Origin: Leptospira kobayashii
GTDB lineage: Bacteria > Spirochaetota > Leptospiria > Leptospirales > Leptospiraceae
Assembly (NCBI RefSeq): GCF_003114835.2
Contig: NZ_AP025028.1
Span: 2,818,001 to 2,882,000, forward strand
Direction: 5' to 3'
Length of the DNA stretch: 64,000 nt
Shown: positions 7,774 through 16,934 of the stretch, one piece after another
Numbering within the stretch: position 1 is the first letter of the stretch
Layout: each line of letters opens with the position of its first letter
Notes under the pieces: generated by a model
What the model was told of the DNA's origin: nothing
What the model saw: only the letters and a program-made list of their open reading frames with translations
Databases searched by the model: none
Translations under genes and position numbers: made by a program

Positions 7774-8958
7774 TTAATAGATGCCCTCTTGGTCATACAT
7801 AAAAGATACTCCTGGCATTATATAAAATTCAGTGACGGTATGCTTGATGCTACTGGACATTTCCGAAAAACCGATTCCGATGCTTCTCGCGGAATAATCC
7901 ACTTTGGCAACGGATCCGATCGTATCTCCCAAGTATGTGGAATATTTTCTCTGCACATCCTGACGGATCATTCCTATATCCAAACTGAATCTGCAGTAAC
8001 GAAAACTCGATTCGATTTGCAAAAGAGTTCCTTTGTCATGCACCTTTCCGCCGTAAGCCGGTAGAACAGCAGTTAAAGCATTTATACTTTGAGAAGTCTC
8101 TTGGATGATCTGAGATCCTAAAACAGAAAAATCACCTTTACGATCGAGTAGTTCGATCCTTCCTCTTACTTCCCACCAATCTTTCAGTTTTACCTTAGTG
8201 TAAATACCGGGCAAAATTCCTTTCATAGAATATTCCGCATTTGCGTCTCCGCCGATAGACCAGGTGGCTTTGTCGGGGACCGGTGCTTCGGGTCTGCTTG
8301 TAGAATATGATCCGTAGGAGATCTTGTTTTTCTCCGTATAACGGTGGAAGTTGATGGAAGGTCCGATCATAAAACGATCCGTAATGGGATGAGTGTAAGA
8401 AAACCGGAAATGTTGGCTTTCTCCTTCGAACCGAAGCAGACGATTCCCTTCGAATGCGGACGCCCAATAATTATTGGTTCTAGGCGAGAAAAAATTATTC
8501 GAAGCAGGTTTGTCCCGATCGTATTTTCCGATTGTGCGGTCTTCCGCATATTGGATTTCGAATTTGTTTTTCCATCCGTAAGTGATATCTCTGTATTGAG
8601 GGATAGTGTCCAGGTCTTTTGTGGTTTTGTAAGGAATGGCAAGTGGCGCCGTAGGCTCGTTCGCTTGGCGCATAATCGAATTCATAAACCAGGCGGGGCC
8701 TGTTTCATTCAAAATAGCAGGAGATAATTTACCGAATCCGATACCCATTCTGAATTGCAATCTATGTTCGAAGACACCTTCGTATTTGTCCATAGGAGTG
8801 AGTTTTACCGGTTCGTCTTTCGCTACGGAAGGTTGTTTGGGAACTTCGGTTTCAGTGGTCGTATCGGTTTTCAAATCTTCGGAAAACAAAATCGCCGGAA
8901 ACAACAAAAAAGAAAAAACAAAGACTGATATGTTTTTGAAATATAATTTTAAATTCAT
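7774..8958 (-). CDS. Putative outer-membrane beta-barrel protein
   Basis: 394 residues with an N-terminal signal peptide (about 1-27, ending LFPAILFS), a short Thr/Pro/Glu-rich linker, then many alternating hydrophobic-aromatic strands (for example LQFRMGIGFG and HFRFSYTHPI) typical of a beta barrel. No named family is recognised. It lies 12 bases downstream of the OmpA-like lipoprotein and 13 bases upstream of the globin, so an operon is likely. Location in the outer membrane is inferred from strand pattern and context. Confidence 0.65.
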   Translation of the reverse strand: MNLKLYFKNISVFVFSFLLFPAILFSEDLKTDTTTETEVPKQPSVAKDEPVKLTPMDKYEGVFEHRLQFRMGIGFGKLSPAILNETGPAWFMNSIMRQANEPTAPLAIPYKTTKDLDTIPQYRDITYGWKNKFEIQYAEDRTIGKYDRDKPASNNFFSPRTNNYWASAFEGNRLLRFEGESQHFRFSYTHPITDRFMIGPSINFHRYTEKNKISYGSYSTSRPEAPVPDKATWSIGGDANAEYSMKGILPGIYTKVKLKDWWEVRGRIELLDRKGDFSVLGSQIIQETSQSINALTAVLPAYGGKVHDKGTLLQIESSFRYCRFSLDIGMIRQDVQRKYSTYLGDTIGSVAKVDYSARSIGIGFSEMSSSIKHTVTEFYIMPGVSFMYDQEGIY

Positions 8959-8970
8959 AGATATATTTGG

Positions 8971-9708
8971 TTATAATACGATCCGAACGGTTCCTACCCT
9001 AACCTCTGTTCGTCTGTTTTTCGGTTCCGGCGCCATGGTATCCACGATTTTTCTTAAATCTGCATACCCGTCCACTTCCTTAAACCTAACTTCTGCAATC
9101 TGGTGAGTTCTTTGCATCTCCGCTTTTACCGCAAATGCTCTCGCTTTACTGAGTTTTAAGTTCATGGTAAAAGCACCTGCAGAATCCGTATGTCCTCCGA
9201 TCCTAACATTCGTTTCAGGATAGAGGGAAACCGCATCGGAGATTTTGCCGATCATCTCTACCGCTTTCGGAGTCATTGTGGATTTTCCGGAAGGAAAAGC
9301 AACGTCCCCGTCTATCACGATCAGAATCTCCCTTAACTTTTTATCTTCTTCGATCCGTTTGAGCTCCACCCCTTTGGCCACAAGCCCATCCACATGTTGT
9401 TCGAATTGGGTTCCGGTGAATTCAAAATCGTTTTTGATTCCGGAGTACACCCGTTCCAAATAATCGGGTGTGCCCATATCATCCAAGGCGCCTTCGGGAA
9501 GACTTCCCAACGCTTCTTCTCTGGTTGCCGCCTTCGCACTGCTAACCGGTAAGGGTGCGGCACAGCCGCAAAACTTCTGGAAAGCTTTGGATTGCATCCA
9601 TTGCGGTTTTTGATCCGAAACACAATTTGAGATCAAAAGAAAGGAAAGTAAGCCGAGTTTCCAGCTTACTTTTGTTTTAAGTTTGTTTTGCATAGAATAT
9701 AGATTCAT
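8971..9708 (-). CDS. OmpA-family peptidoglycan-binding lipoprotein
   Basis: 245 residues. The signal peptide ends in a lipobox-like LISNC (Cys29). The C-terminal domain has the OmpA/Pal peptidoglycan-binding signature: VRIGGHTDSAG with its key Asp, and NRRTEV with its Arg, which bind diaminopimelate in the cell wall. A start at Met6 (MQNKL) is also possible. It lies 9 bases after the giant Calx-beta gene and 12 bases before the outer-membrane protein, so it may tie that surface complex to the cell wall. Confidence 0.85.
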   Translation of the reverse strand: MNLYSMQNKLKTKVSWKLGLLSFLLISNCVSDQKPQWMQSKAFQKFCGCAAPLPVSSAKAATREEALGSLPEGALDDMGTPDYLERVYSGIKNDFEFTGTQFEQHVDGLVAKGVELKRIEEDKKLREILIVIDGDVAFPSGKSTMTPKAVEMIGKISDAVSLYPETNVRIGGHTDSAGAFTMNLKLSKARAFAVKAEMQRTHQIAEVRFKEVDGYADLRKIVDTMAPEPKNRRTEVRVGTVRIVL

Positions 9709-9717
9709 CGATTGTAT

Positions 9718-12700
9718 TTATTGTTGAACGCAGATGAGTTTGCGGGTGGTGGTCGTCAAACAGTTACTAACTCCGCCGCTTATGGAAGAAGAAGTCGTGG
9801 AGCTCCCTGATCCGTAAGTGGTTTCATAAATACCTCCGGCAGGAGTCGGATCCGAGGGATCGTTCTGAGACCAATTTACGCAATTGTTTGTGGCTGTAGT
9901 CCAGTTGCTGTTAAGACCGGTCCAATATGTACCTGCAGGTAGCGCCGTTGTCAAACTTCCAAAACTAAAAAGTTTATTTGTATTGGTAGTGAAAACCCTA
10001 TTGGTATAAGGCGCCGAGAAACCTGTCGCCAGATAATATCCTTTACTTGCAGCTAAAACCCAAGCGTTTTGTCCAGTTGCGTCCGTTCCCGTTGTAGTAG
10101 CTACGCGCGACACTGTATTTGAAATTAAAGCTTTGTAAGTTCCCCAGGTAGGTCTATTGGTATCCGTTTGGCAAAACCCATCCTGCTCGGTAAGATCGTT
10201 ATTCGAATCGTTAAAGTTCGGATTGAAACTTTGGTTTGTGACGAATATAATTTTATCATTGTCGAGGTTATTCATCGGACAATTGTCAGGTGGTTGAAAA
10301 TCATTCAGAGCAAGATCCGTACTGACCACCGTTCCGAATTGTACACAAACTGCTTGCGTGTTATCCGCTCTACTATCGTCCGTTGGTGTCACGGTGATCG
10401 TCTGGTATGTATTGAAATTTGCAGGTGTGAATGTAAGAGAAGATGCGCTTAAGCTTGAACATTCAGTACTACCTGATTTACATGCGATCGTAAAAGTCAC
10501 GTTAGCTGTAGGGGACACGGTATTTCGGATACGAACTCCGAAGGTTGCAGTTGTCCCGTCTTCCGAAGTATCATTACTTCCCGCACTCACTTCCACTACC
10601 AATTCATCATCGATATTATAGATCGTCATATCGGGAGGATCAATCGTCAAACCTCCCGAAGAAGTCCCTAAAACAATCGTATATGCGATATTTCCGTCAA
10701 TGTTGGCATCCTGAACTCCGGTTGCTGTGATTTGATTGGACGCACTTGTTGTCATCGTTTTCCAATTTCCGCTACCTCCACTTGTAATCGTAGCAGTTGC
10801 GGAACCAACAGTTCCTTCGGCAAGATTGTTACTGGAAACAGGAACAGTCACACTCGATCCCGGATCGGATTGGGTGATCAAATGAAATATCCCCGTTCCT
10901 CCGCCTTCCGTAGTGGAGAAAGTTCCGGATCGTCTACAACCTATGATCTGGTTGGCAACATCATTATCACAACTGTAAATAGTGAATGCAGGACGTGCCA
11001 CTTGTGCGGAATCTCTATATCCGTAAGATCCGTTTCCGTACAGATCATCACCTGTTGCCGTAACATTTACAGAATAATCCAAGTTTCCTTCATTGGCTCC
11101 ATTGGACGCGCCGGTTACAAAAACTGTTTGAGGAGTGGCCCAATTGGCAGTGGTGAAAGTGAGAGAATTGGTATTTAGCGTTCCATCATTAGTGGTTCCG
11201 CTTGTACTTGTTGTTAAGCTTAAATTCACCGTAGCAAGAGGTTGTGATCTTAATCTGATCGTCCATCGGGAATACGATTGCGGGTCCAAATTATGACTAT
11301 CATCCGTCGCAAAACCGGTCACAGTTGTTGCTGATTTTGCAGTTTGGATTAACGAAGTGGAACCATCCATTTTATTATAGGCTACGATCGTAAACCCTGC
11401 AATATCATCATCGTCTTCATTCACTGTGATATTCGGAGTCGGCTTAATTCCGTTTGCGGCGCCAGGAGATGTTTCTCCGTATTTCGGATCCGTGCTCACG
11501 CATCTTTGCAGTTCAATGACCCATTGGAAATTTCCATCTGCTACATCATCATTGACAGGTGTTACCGTTATATCCTGGTATGTGTTCCAATTGGAGGGGG
11601 TAAAAGTAACGGATGTAACTGCGGCACTTCCTTGTCGATGGCCGGTATTTTTGGCGTCGAAAGTATCGTTGATAGGAATCGTTACATTTGCAGTAGGTTC
11701 AGAATTCAACCGAAGACGAAAGAATGCAGTTTGCAGAGTTCCTTCTACGATATTCTGATTCAATTGAACAACCGTTACACCTGGAGTATCGTTATCTACG
11801 ATCGTAATTGCAACATCGGGAGCATTTTCGTTTCCGTAATTCGTTGCAATTCCCAAGTCGAGAGTGAAACTTGAGTTTCCATCGGCGATCAGGTTATTCA
11901 CAGGGGTGACAGTAACTGTCTGAGGAGTATTATAATTTCCGGTCGTAAAAGTAAGTAGTGTAGTGCTGACGGTCGCTCTCGTAGGGTTCGGATTGGTAAC
12001 GGGAATCGTAACGTTCCCGGTAGGAGGGTTTGTCAGCACAACCGTAAACGTTCCGTTGGTATCCGCTTCGTTGATAGAAAGCGTCGTAGGTGTAACGACA
12101 ATCCCGGGCAATTCGTTGTCAATATTAACAACCGTTACAGAAGGAACGGCAAGATTGCTGTAGTTAGGATCGGTACTCGTGCTATTGGATATTTGAATCG
12201 TATACGTTTTGTTTCCATCCAAAAAAACATCGTCTACTCCGGTAACTGTTACCACTTGAGGGATATTAAAATTAGTTGTTGTGAATGTTAATGAGGTTTT
12301 ATCAATCGTCCCCTCCTGACCCGTGTTATTCGTGGAATCCACATTCGGATTGAGAGTGGGAATCGTTACGGTACTCGTCGGTTTACTCGCAAGCACCACA
12401 GTAAATGTAGTAGTACGTCCAGCACCTGCAGCTTCCGTAGTTTGAAGAGACTTAGGAGACACAACCACACTGTAAGAATCATCATCAATCACAGTGAGCG
12501 GTCTTGTAGGAGTAATGAGTCCGCTATAAAGTGCGTCCGTACTCACACCTTTGCCGATGACTATGATGGTGTCTTTGTTTCCATCCACTTCATCATTATT
12601 AACACCACTGATCGTAACAGTCTGAGGAGTATCCCAGTTGGAAGTAGTGAATGTCATGCTATCAATGGAAAGAGTTGCAATGGCAGGATTGTCCAAACTC

Positions 12701-12963
12701 AGAGGAATCTTAACATCCTGAATAGGTTGCCTATTGAGTTGGAGTGTAACTCCGAGTGTTCCGAGAGAAGGGTTTTCCGAAACGGAATAACCTCCCGTTA
12801 GCGACTTAACAGTGACCCCCGCAGGAGATTTGTCCACTGTCTCTGAAAGCCCGAATAAAAACTGATCCGCGGCGTTACTCGCGGCAGTACAGTAGCTGGT
12901 AAATAAGATGATAATTAGGAAAGAGGAACGAACGACATATTTGGTAAGGTTTGAACCGAGCAT
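9718..12963 (-). CDS. Giant lipoprotein of Calx-beta-like repeats with DUF1554-like C-terminus
   Basis: 1081 residues. The N-terminus has a signal peptide ending in a lipobox-like TSYC. About eight beta-sandwich repeats of 90-110 residues follow, each carrying a variant of TFTxxNWxTPQTVTVTGVxD, then xDGN and a calcium-loop-like DDD/DND near its end, as in Calx-beta domains. The last 170 residues start KIIFVTNQSFNPN and include GTYKALIS and TYWTGL, matching the DUF1554 module found in many Leptospira surface proteins. It is probably an exposed adhesin-like lipoprotein, though no ligand can be named. It is the first gene of a four-gene unit with an OmpA-like lipoprotein, an outer-membrane protein and a globin. 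Confidence 0.8.
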   Translation of the reverse strand: MLGSNLTKYVVRSSFLIIILFTSYCTAASNAADQFLFGLSETVDKSPAGVTVKSLTGGYSVSENPSLGTLGVTLQLNRQPIQDVKIPLSLDNPAIATLSIDSMTFTTSNWDTPQTVTISGVNNDEVDGNKDTIIVIGKGVSTDALYSGLITPTRPLTVIDDDSYSVVVSPKSLQTTEAAGAGRTTTFTVVLASKPTSTVTIPTLNPNVDSTNNTGQEGTIDKTSLTFTTTNFNIPQVVTVTGVDDVFLDGNKTYTIQISNSTSTDPNYSNLAVPSVTVVNIDNELPGIVVTPTTLSINEADTNGTFTVVLTNPPTGNVTIPVTNPNPTRATVSTTLLTFTTGNYNTPQTVTVTPVNNLIADGNSSFTLDLGIATNYGNENAPDVAITIVDNDTPGVTVVQLNQNIVEGTLQTAFFRLRLNSEPTANVTIPINDTFDAKNTGHRQGSAAVTSVTFTPSNWNTYQDITVTPVNDDVADGNFQWVIELQRCVSTDPKYGETSPGAANGIKPTPNITVNEDDDDIAGFTIVAYNKMDGSTSLIQTAKSATTVTGFATDDSHNLDPQSYSRWTIRLRSQPLATVNLSLTTSTSGTTNDGTLNTNSLTFTTANWATPQTVFVTGASNGANEGNLDYSVNVTATGDDLYGNGSYGYRDSAQVARPAFTIYSCDNDVANQIIGCRRSGTFSTTEGGGTGIFHLITQSDPGSSVTVPVSSNNLAEGTVGSATATITSGGSGNWKTMTTSASNQITATGVQDANIDGNIAYTIVLGTSSGGLTIDPPDMTIYNIDDELVVEVSAGSNDTSEDGTTATFGVRIRNTVSPTANVTFTIACKSGSTECSSLSASSLTFTPANFNTYQTITVTPTDDSRADNTQAVCVQFGTVVSTDLALNDFQPPDNCPMNNLDNDKIIFVTNQSFNPNFNDSNNDLTEQDGFCQTDTNRPTWGTYKALISNTVSRVATTTGTDATGQNAWVLAASKGYYLATGFSAPYTNRVFTTNTNKLFSFGSLTTALPAGTYWTGLNSNWTTATNNCVNWSQNDPSDPTPAGGIYETTYGSGSSTTSSSISGGVSNCLTTTTRKLICVQQ

Positions 12964-13384
12964 AATGAACCTAAATTTTAAGTTAATTTCAGTTGAAAAA
13001 AATGGTTCGAGGAGTAAAGAAGAAAGAAATTAATACCACCAGTTTATTTTTGCTTCTAGTTATCCCTAAATATATAGCCGCATACTCGTTGTTATATACA
13101 AAAACTTCGGAAATATCCTAGGGTTATCCTAGTATTTTCCCTTAGCTAAAATAGCTATAAAATCAGTTATTCTTGTTTTATCCGGGAAATGGATCGTTTC
13201 CTATGTATAAAAATTAAGCACAGAGCCATTGCAAAAAACGACTATCCGCCGGATCTGAAATATTGTTTTTTACAATTTGATAACAACTATATTATGGAAT
13301 CATAATGCAATGAACGATCCATGGCCGAACCGATTGAATGTATTTCACCATGATATATGATATTCGGATCAAAGAAGATTTAAA
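12964..13384. other. Intergenic region between the Calx-beta gene and the hydrolase
   Basis: No gene is seen. It is AT-rich and contains short palindromes: CTAGG-GTTAT-CCTAG near 13120 and TAGCTA-AAA-TAGCTA near 13145. The half nearer 12963 must hold the promoter of the four-gene minus-strand unit, but no convincing -35/-10 pair stands out. Near 13320-13375 GATCC...CCGAA and TTCGGATC could pair as a weak hairpin after the hydrolase gene. Confidence 0.4.
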
Positions 13385-14428
13385 TTATTTGCACCATTCC
13401 CGGATCTCATCGTATACTCGCCTATCATACATTAAACGTAAGTGATTGATTCCGGATAATTCCTTCCAATTCTCTTTGGGAAAATCCAAATCGTATTTTC
13501 CATTTCCCGATTTTCCCAAAGAACTCCATTTCCCCACAATGGCATCTCCGAAAAAGTCCGCCAAAGGATGGTTCGGATTTTTGGTAAGAGTTCCCGTGAT
13601 CACATAATAATCTACAGATTTCATAAGAGGGATATGTCTTTTTGAATTTTCCAGAAAAGCGTCGGGATCTTTTCCTTTCCAGTCTTCCTCCACCAGATAT
13701 CCGTAACGCAAGTCTTTGATCCCGGCACTTCGAAGGTTGATCGCTTTTTTCGTAAGATGGGTGAATGGATTCGGAATTTTACCGAGAACGGTTGTGACAA
13801 CGTTACTGAATTTTTCCAAACCGGCACCATGATGGGGAGAACCGATAAAGAATATTTTCTTGGTTTTGGAAACCCATTTGTGTTTTTTCTTTTCACCATA
13901 ATAACAGGCGCTACGCGTAACAAGTCCTCCCATACTATGGGAAATAAAAATAATTTCTTTGATAGAGACAGGGGAATTTCGAATCAATTCTTCCAGAAGA
14001 GATGAAAGTGCCTGGCCATTGTCGGAAATATGAAGTCCTGTATTATAACGCAGGTAAAACGGGGTCATCCCTTTTTCTTTTTGGAGAAGAGTTCCGTAGT
14101 CTTCCGATTCTCCGCTGAATTTCCACATGGCTTCATCGCTTCCCAAGCCATGAACCAGAACGCAGATTTTAGAAGAAATATGAGGATAGGATTTTAAATC
14201 CTCTTTGCGGAGAGAGACTCTTTTTTTTTCCAAATAAAACTGCATCGGCGCTGCAAGATCGAAAGAGTCCAAATGATTCCCGAAAGCGCCGTTTAATATG
14301 GAAACACCGGAGGTTGCAGTCCTATCCGCAACTATCTTGGTGGTTTCCCATTTCTCCTTCCAATTGATAGGTTCTTTGGTAGGTTTTTCCGTTTGTTTTG
14401 TTTTTGCCGAAGGGATTTTCTTTTTCAT
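13385..14428 (-). CDS. Alpha/beta hydrolase, lipase/PGAP1-like
   Basis: 347 residues from the ATG at 14428. The fold is shown by the oxyanion segment LVHGLG (about 91-96), the nucleophile elbow SHSMGG with Ser165, the segment GSPHHG, and a late His in SGINHLRLM. Together these give a Ser-His-Asp esterase or lipase of the type that acts on lipid or bulky esters. The chosen start overlaps the upstream VOC gene stop in an ATGA; a longer frame begins at 14467 but would overlap that gene by 43 bases and offers only a very short leader. No proper signal peptide is seen, so a cytoplasmic enzyme is likelier. Substrate unknown. Confidence 0.75.
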   Translation of the reverse strand: MKKKIPSAKTKQTEKPTKEPINWKEKWETTKIVADRTATSGVSILNGAFGNHLDSFDLAAPMQFYLEKKRVSLRKEDLKSYPHISSKICVLVHGLGSDEAMWKFSGESEDYGTLLQKEKGMTPFYLRYNTGLHISDNGQALSSLLEELIRNSPVSIKEIIFISHSMGGLVTRSACYYGEKKKHKWVSKTKKIFFIGSPHHGAGLEKFSNVVTTVLGKIPNPFTHLTKKAINLRSAGIKDLRYGYLVEEDWKGKDPDAFLENSKRHIPLMKSVDYYVITGTLTKNPNHPLADFFGDAIVGKWSSLGKSGNGKYDLDFPKENWKELSGINHLRLMYDRRVYDEIREWCK

Positions 14429-14829
14429 TCTTTCGGAGGGAGTGCATCCATAAAGAAAACTTCCCAAAGATGATCATCCGGATCCAAAAAACTGCAACTG
14501 TACATAAACCCATGGTCTTGTGCATCATTGGCCGGCTTGCCTCCGGAAGAGAGGGCAATCTTTACCATCTCATCGACTTCACTGCGGGAAGTAAGAGAGA
14601 GCGCAAGAATATACTCTCTCGATCCTTTCGAGATAGGAAGTTTGGAAAATGTTTCGAAGTATTCTTCTACAAGAAGCATAGCAAAGGAATGTTCATTGAT
14701 GATCATGCAAGTGGCTTTTTCATCAGTGAAGTCCGGGTTGAATGTAAACCCCAGTTTTGTAAAAAATTGAATGGACTTGTCCAAGTTTTTTACAGGCAGA
14801 TTGAGAAACGTTTGTGTAACAACTCTCAT
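14425..14829 (-). CDS. VOC (glyoxalase/bleomycin-resistance fold) family protein
   Basis: 134 residues with the paired beta-alpha-beta-beta-beta units of the vicinal-oxygen-chelate fold: TFLNLPVKNLDKSIQFFTKLGF at the start (typical of this group) and FLDPDDHLWEV near the end. Members bind a metal and act as lyases, dioxygenases or drug-binding proteins; which one is not determined. A strong AGGAGG lies about 6 bases before the ATG. Upstream a possible -35/-10 (TTGATT and TAATTC, 17 apart) is followed by the short hairpin AGGAC-TTTCC-GTCCT. It is coupled to the hydrolase gene downstream. Confidence 0.8.
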   Translation of the reverse strand: MRVVTQTFLNLPVKNLDKSIQFFTKLGFTFNPDFTDEKATCMIINEHSFAMLLVEEYFETFSKLPISKGSREYILALSLTSRSEVDEMVKIALSSGGKPANDAQDHGFMYSCSFLDPDDHLWEVFFMDALPPKE

Positions 14830-14927
14830 TGAATCCTCCTAAAGGACGGAAAGTCCTAAATAGAATTAAGTTTTTTCATTTTAGCAATCAAAATATGGGG
14901 AGATTTTGGGCTGGGGTATTTATTTTT

Positions 14928-15053
14928 CCCCGCCCGATTTGGGTGGGGAACTAGACCCGCCACCCAATGCGTCCTCTCTACCACAGCACCTTCTCCCTGT
15001 AAAGCGAAGCCACCCTTCCTCAAAATTTATTTCCAAAAAGTTCGCCTTTTTGC
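14928..15053 (+). repeat. Intergenic repeat family R, copy 2
   Basis: It begins CCCCGCCC, has GGGTGGGG facing CCCGCCACCC, keeps CCACCCAATG-N-GTCCT, and ends in AAAGTTCGCCTTTTTGC. The same order of blocks occurs in the copies at 4857-4987 and 28901-29028. Confidence 0.7.
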
Positions 15054-15154
15054 CTTTCCTTACCTGGATTAGAATTCGCATTTCTGCGTTTCAATGACTC
15101 ATGTCATTCTATTCACGATGGACACGGGAACCAAAACAACTGCTGCACCAGGGA

Positions 15155-15240
15155 TACGGAGGGCTTGGTCGCGGCTTGCGACCGGAGCGAACGCGGAGCC
15201 CGGAGTAGCCCGGCCGGACCTTGGGACGGGGTGCCCAGAT
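15155..15240. repeat. GC-rich hairpin island
   Basis: Nested inverted repeats, including GGTCGC-GGCTT-GCGACC and the outer pair GGGCT/AGCCC, in a patch far richer in GC than its surroundings. It resembles the other GC-rich intergenic repeats here but I could not align it well to family D. It lies between the VOC gene and the lyase gene and may hold regulatory structure for the latter. The rest of 15054-15321 shows nothing clear. Confidence 0.45.
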
Positions 15241-15321
15241 CCTCTACGCCATTATTTCCTAGACGGAAGGGCAAAATCGCAAAAATTGGTAAAAAATTCC
15301 TCATAATAAAGGTAACCCTAA

Positions 15322-16311
15322 ATGGCACTGACTCACCCGCAATCCGCACTTTTCGCAGGAGAAAAACCTTTCCCGATCATCCCTGCTTGCGAACACTTCG
15401 CCGGATCTGAAAAACTGATCACAAAAGCTCTGGAGCTCCAAAACAAATTGGGCGGCCTCTTTGATATCACTATGGATTGCGAAGACGGTGCGCAAACCGG
15501 AAAAGAAAAAGAACATGCGGAAATGATTGTTCGCATTCAAAATTCCGAACTCAATAAACATAAAATGAGCGGGGTTCGTATCCACGATTACACCAACCCG
15601 CATTGGAAAGGCGATATAGACATCATCGTTCCGGGTGCAGGAAATGTGATCGCTTACATCACAATTCCGAAACCTACGAAAGCATCTCAAGTGAAAGAAC
15701 AAATCACTTATATCCAAGAAGCTTGTAAAAAAGCGGGAATCAAAAGAGAAATTCCAATCCATGTTTTGATAGAAACTCACGGTGCGTTGCAAGACGTGTT
15801 CGAAATCGCTGCCCTTCCTTGGTTGCAAGTTTTGGACTTCGGACTTATGGATTTTATCTCAGGCCACCATGGTGCGATTCCTGCTTCTTGTATGAAATCC
15901 CCAGGCCAATTCGACCACGAGTTACTTCGTCGTGGAAAATCAAACTTAGTCGCAGCAGCTCTTATGAACGGAGTGATTCCTGCACACAACGTAACTTTGG
16001 ATTTGAAAAACATCTACCAAACTTATGCTGATGCAAAACGTGCCCATGACGAATTCGGTTTTTTACGTATGTGGTCCATCTACCCTGCACAAATCCAATC
16101 CATCCTGGATGCAATGGCACCTAACTTTGCAGAAACGCAAACTGCTTGCGACATCCTAATCAAAGCACAAGACGCAGAATGGGGACCGATCCAACACGAC
16201 GGAGACCTTCATGACAGAGCGACTTACCGTTACTTCTGGGAACTAGTCCAAAGAGCAAAACTCACAGGACAAAAACTCCCTGAAGAAGTGGAAAAAAGAT
16301 TTTTCGCATAA
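15322..16311 (+). CDS. HpcH/HpaI aldolase/citrate lyase (CitE-like) family protein
   Basis: 329 residues of the CitE-like TIM-barrel family, whose members cleave or form C-C bonds of acyl-CoA esters or related acids (malyl-CoA, citramalyl-CoA, citryl) using a divalent metal. Signs are DITMDCEDGA (about 48-57) at the first acidic site and HVLIETHGAL (about 148-157) carrying the metal-binding Glu. It stands alone, with no citrate lyase alpha or gamma genes nearby, so it is unlikely to be part of a citrate lyase complex and is more likely a malyl- or citramalyl-CoA lyase-type enzyme. AAAGG precedes the ATG by about 10 bases. A clear terminator follows. Confidence 0.82.
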   Translation: MALTHPQSALFAGEKPFPIIPACEHFAGSEKLITKALELQNKLGGLFDITMDCEDGAQTGKEKEHAEMIVRIQNSELNKHKMSGVRIHDYTNPHWKGDIDIIVPGAGNVIAYITIPKPTKASQVKEQITYIQEACKKAGIKREIPIHVLIETHGALQDVFEIAALPWLQVLDFGLMDFISGHHGAIPASCMKSPGQFDHELLRRGKSNLVAAALMNGVIPAHNVTLDLKNIYQTYADAKRAHDEFGFLRMWSIYPAQIQSILDAMAPNFAETQTACDILIKAQDAEWGPIQHDGDLHDRATYRYFWELVQRAKLTGQKLPEEVEKRFFA

Positions 16312-16343
16312 TTCTTCGTTCCAACCAACCGGTTAGAAAAGAG

Positions 16344-16376
16344 AGGCCGCAAGACTTTTGTTTTGTGGCCTTTTTT
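16344..16376 (+). terminator. Intrinsic terminator after the CitE-like gene
   Basis: AGGCCGCAA pairs with TTGTGGCCT (one G-T pair), followed directly by a T run. It lies about 30 bases after the stop. Confidence 0.88.
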
Positions 16377-16383
16377 ATGCGCT

Positions 16384-16662
16384 TGTGCGCCCCATATCTT
16401 CCTTTTACAATTCCTCTCTTCCTTTAACTGACCGTGCTCTCCCTAAGGCGGCAACGCTCGCTTCGCTGGTCGATCACTGGCGCAGGAAACTTATTCATTA
16501 CACTCCACTAGCAATCTTTAAAGTTTATTAGCTCGTTTATATTTCAAGTTTCCTTTTTCGAGTTTTCTCTCAGTCAATCTTATCGAAATTCCCTTGGAAC
16601 TTCTATTTTTGTTCAATATAATATACATTTTGTTCAATTGTATAGTTTTTACGAGGCTCAGA
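16384..16662 (+). repeat. Intergenic repeat family A, copy 1
   Basis: About 280 bases running from TGTGCGCC to ACGAGGCTCAGA, including ACTTATTCATTACACT and TTCAAGTTTCCTTTTTCGAG. A near copy lies at 21727-21993 in the same orientation, and its first 115 bases recur at 16820-16934. No open frame or hairpin explains the conservation; it may be a remnant of an older gene or element. Confidence 0.8.
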
Positions 16663-16680
16663 CCTTCTTGTCTTTCCGTT

Positions 16681-16787
16681 AACGTTCGATGCTTCACGCT
16701 CTCGTGCGCGTAACCTCCGTGTTACGACGCACGAGCTTCGGCCGTCCTGGCCTCGCCACCGCGAGAAACATCTCCCTTGCTTTTAAG
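16681..16787 (-). repeat. Stem-loop repeat family B, copy 2
   Basis: On the minus strand it runs from CTTAAAAGCAAG to CATCGAACGTT. It holds GGCC-AGGAC-GGCC and then GTGCGTCGTAAC-ACGGAG-GTTACGCGCAC, with the same unpaired T as copy 1. It lies in the presumed 3' untranslated region of the SH3-domain gene. Confidence 0.85.
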
Positions 16788-16819
16788 AGAAGAAACACTT
16801 TATCTATATTCATATTTCT

Positions 16820-16934
16820 CTTGGCGCCTCGCATTCTTTTTTCTTTTCCAACTTCTTTTTTTACCCGACCACGCTCTTCGCTTCAATCTTTGCTTTGCAA
16901 AGGATTTACGCTACGATCGTTGGCGCGGGGATTA
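16820..16934 (+). repeat. Truncated family A repeat at the 3' end of the SH3-domain gene
   Basis: It matches the first 115 bases or so of family A (GCGCCTCG, then C/T-rich sequence, then ACCACGCTCT and CGATCGTTGGCGCGGG) and ends at the stop codon of the SH3-domain gene. Together with copy B2 it forms a roughly 250-base direct repeat with B3 plus A2 on the other side of the orphan cassette. Confidence 0.7.

Noticed and set aside
14429..14467. Longer start for the alpha/beta hydrolase
   Set aside because: It would overlap the VOC gene by 43 bases; the ATGA overlap at 14428 is the more usual arrangement.
15094..15410. Overlapping short frames upstream of the CitE-like gene
   Set aside because: They arise from a GC-rich hairpin island and run into the real gene in other frames.
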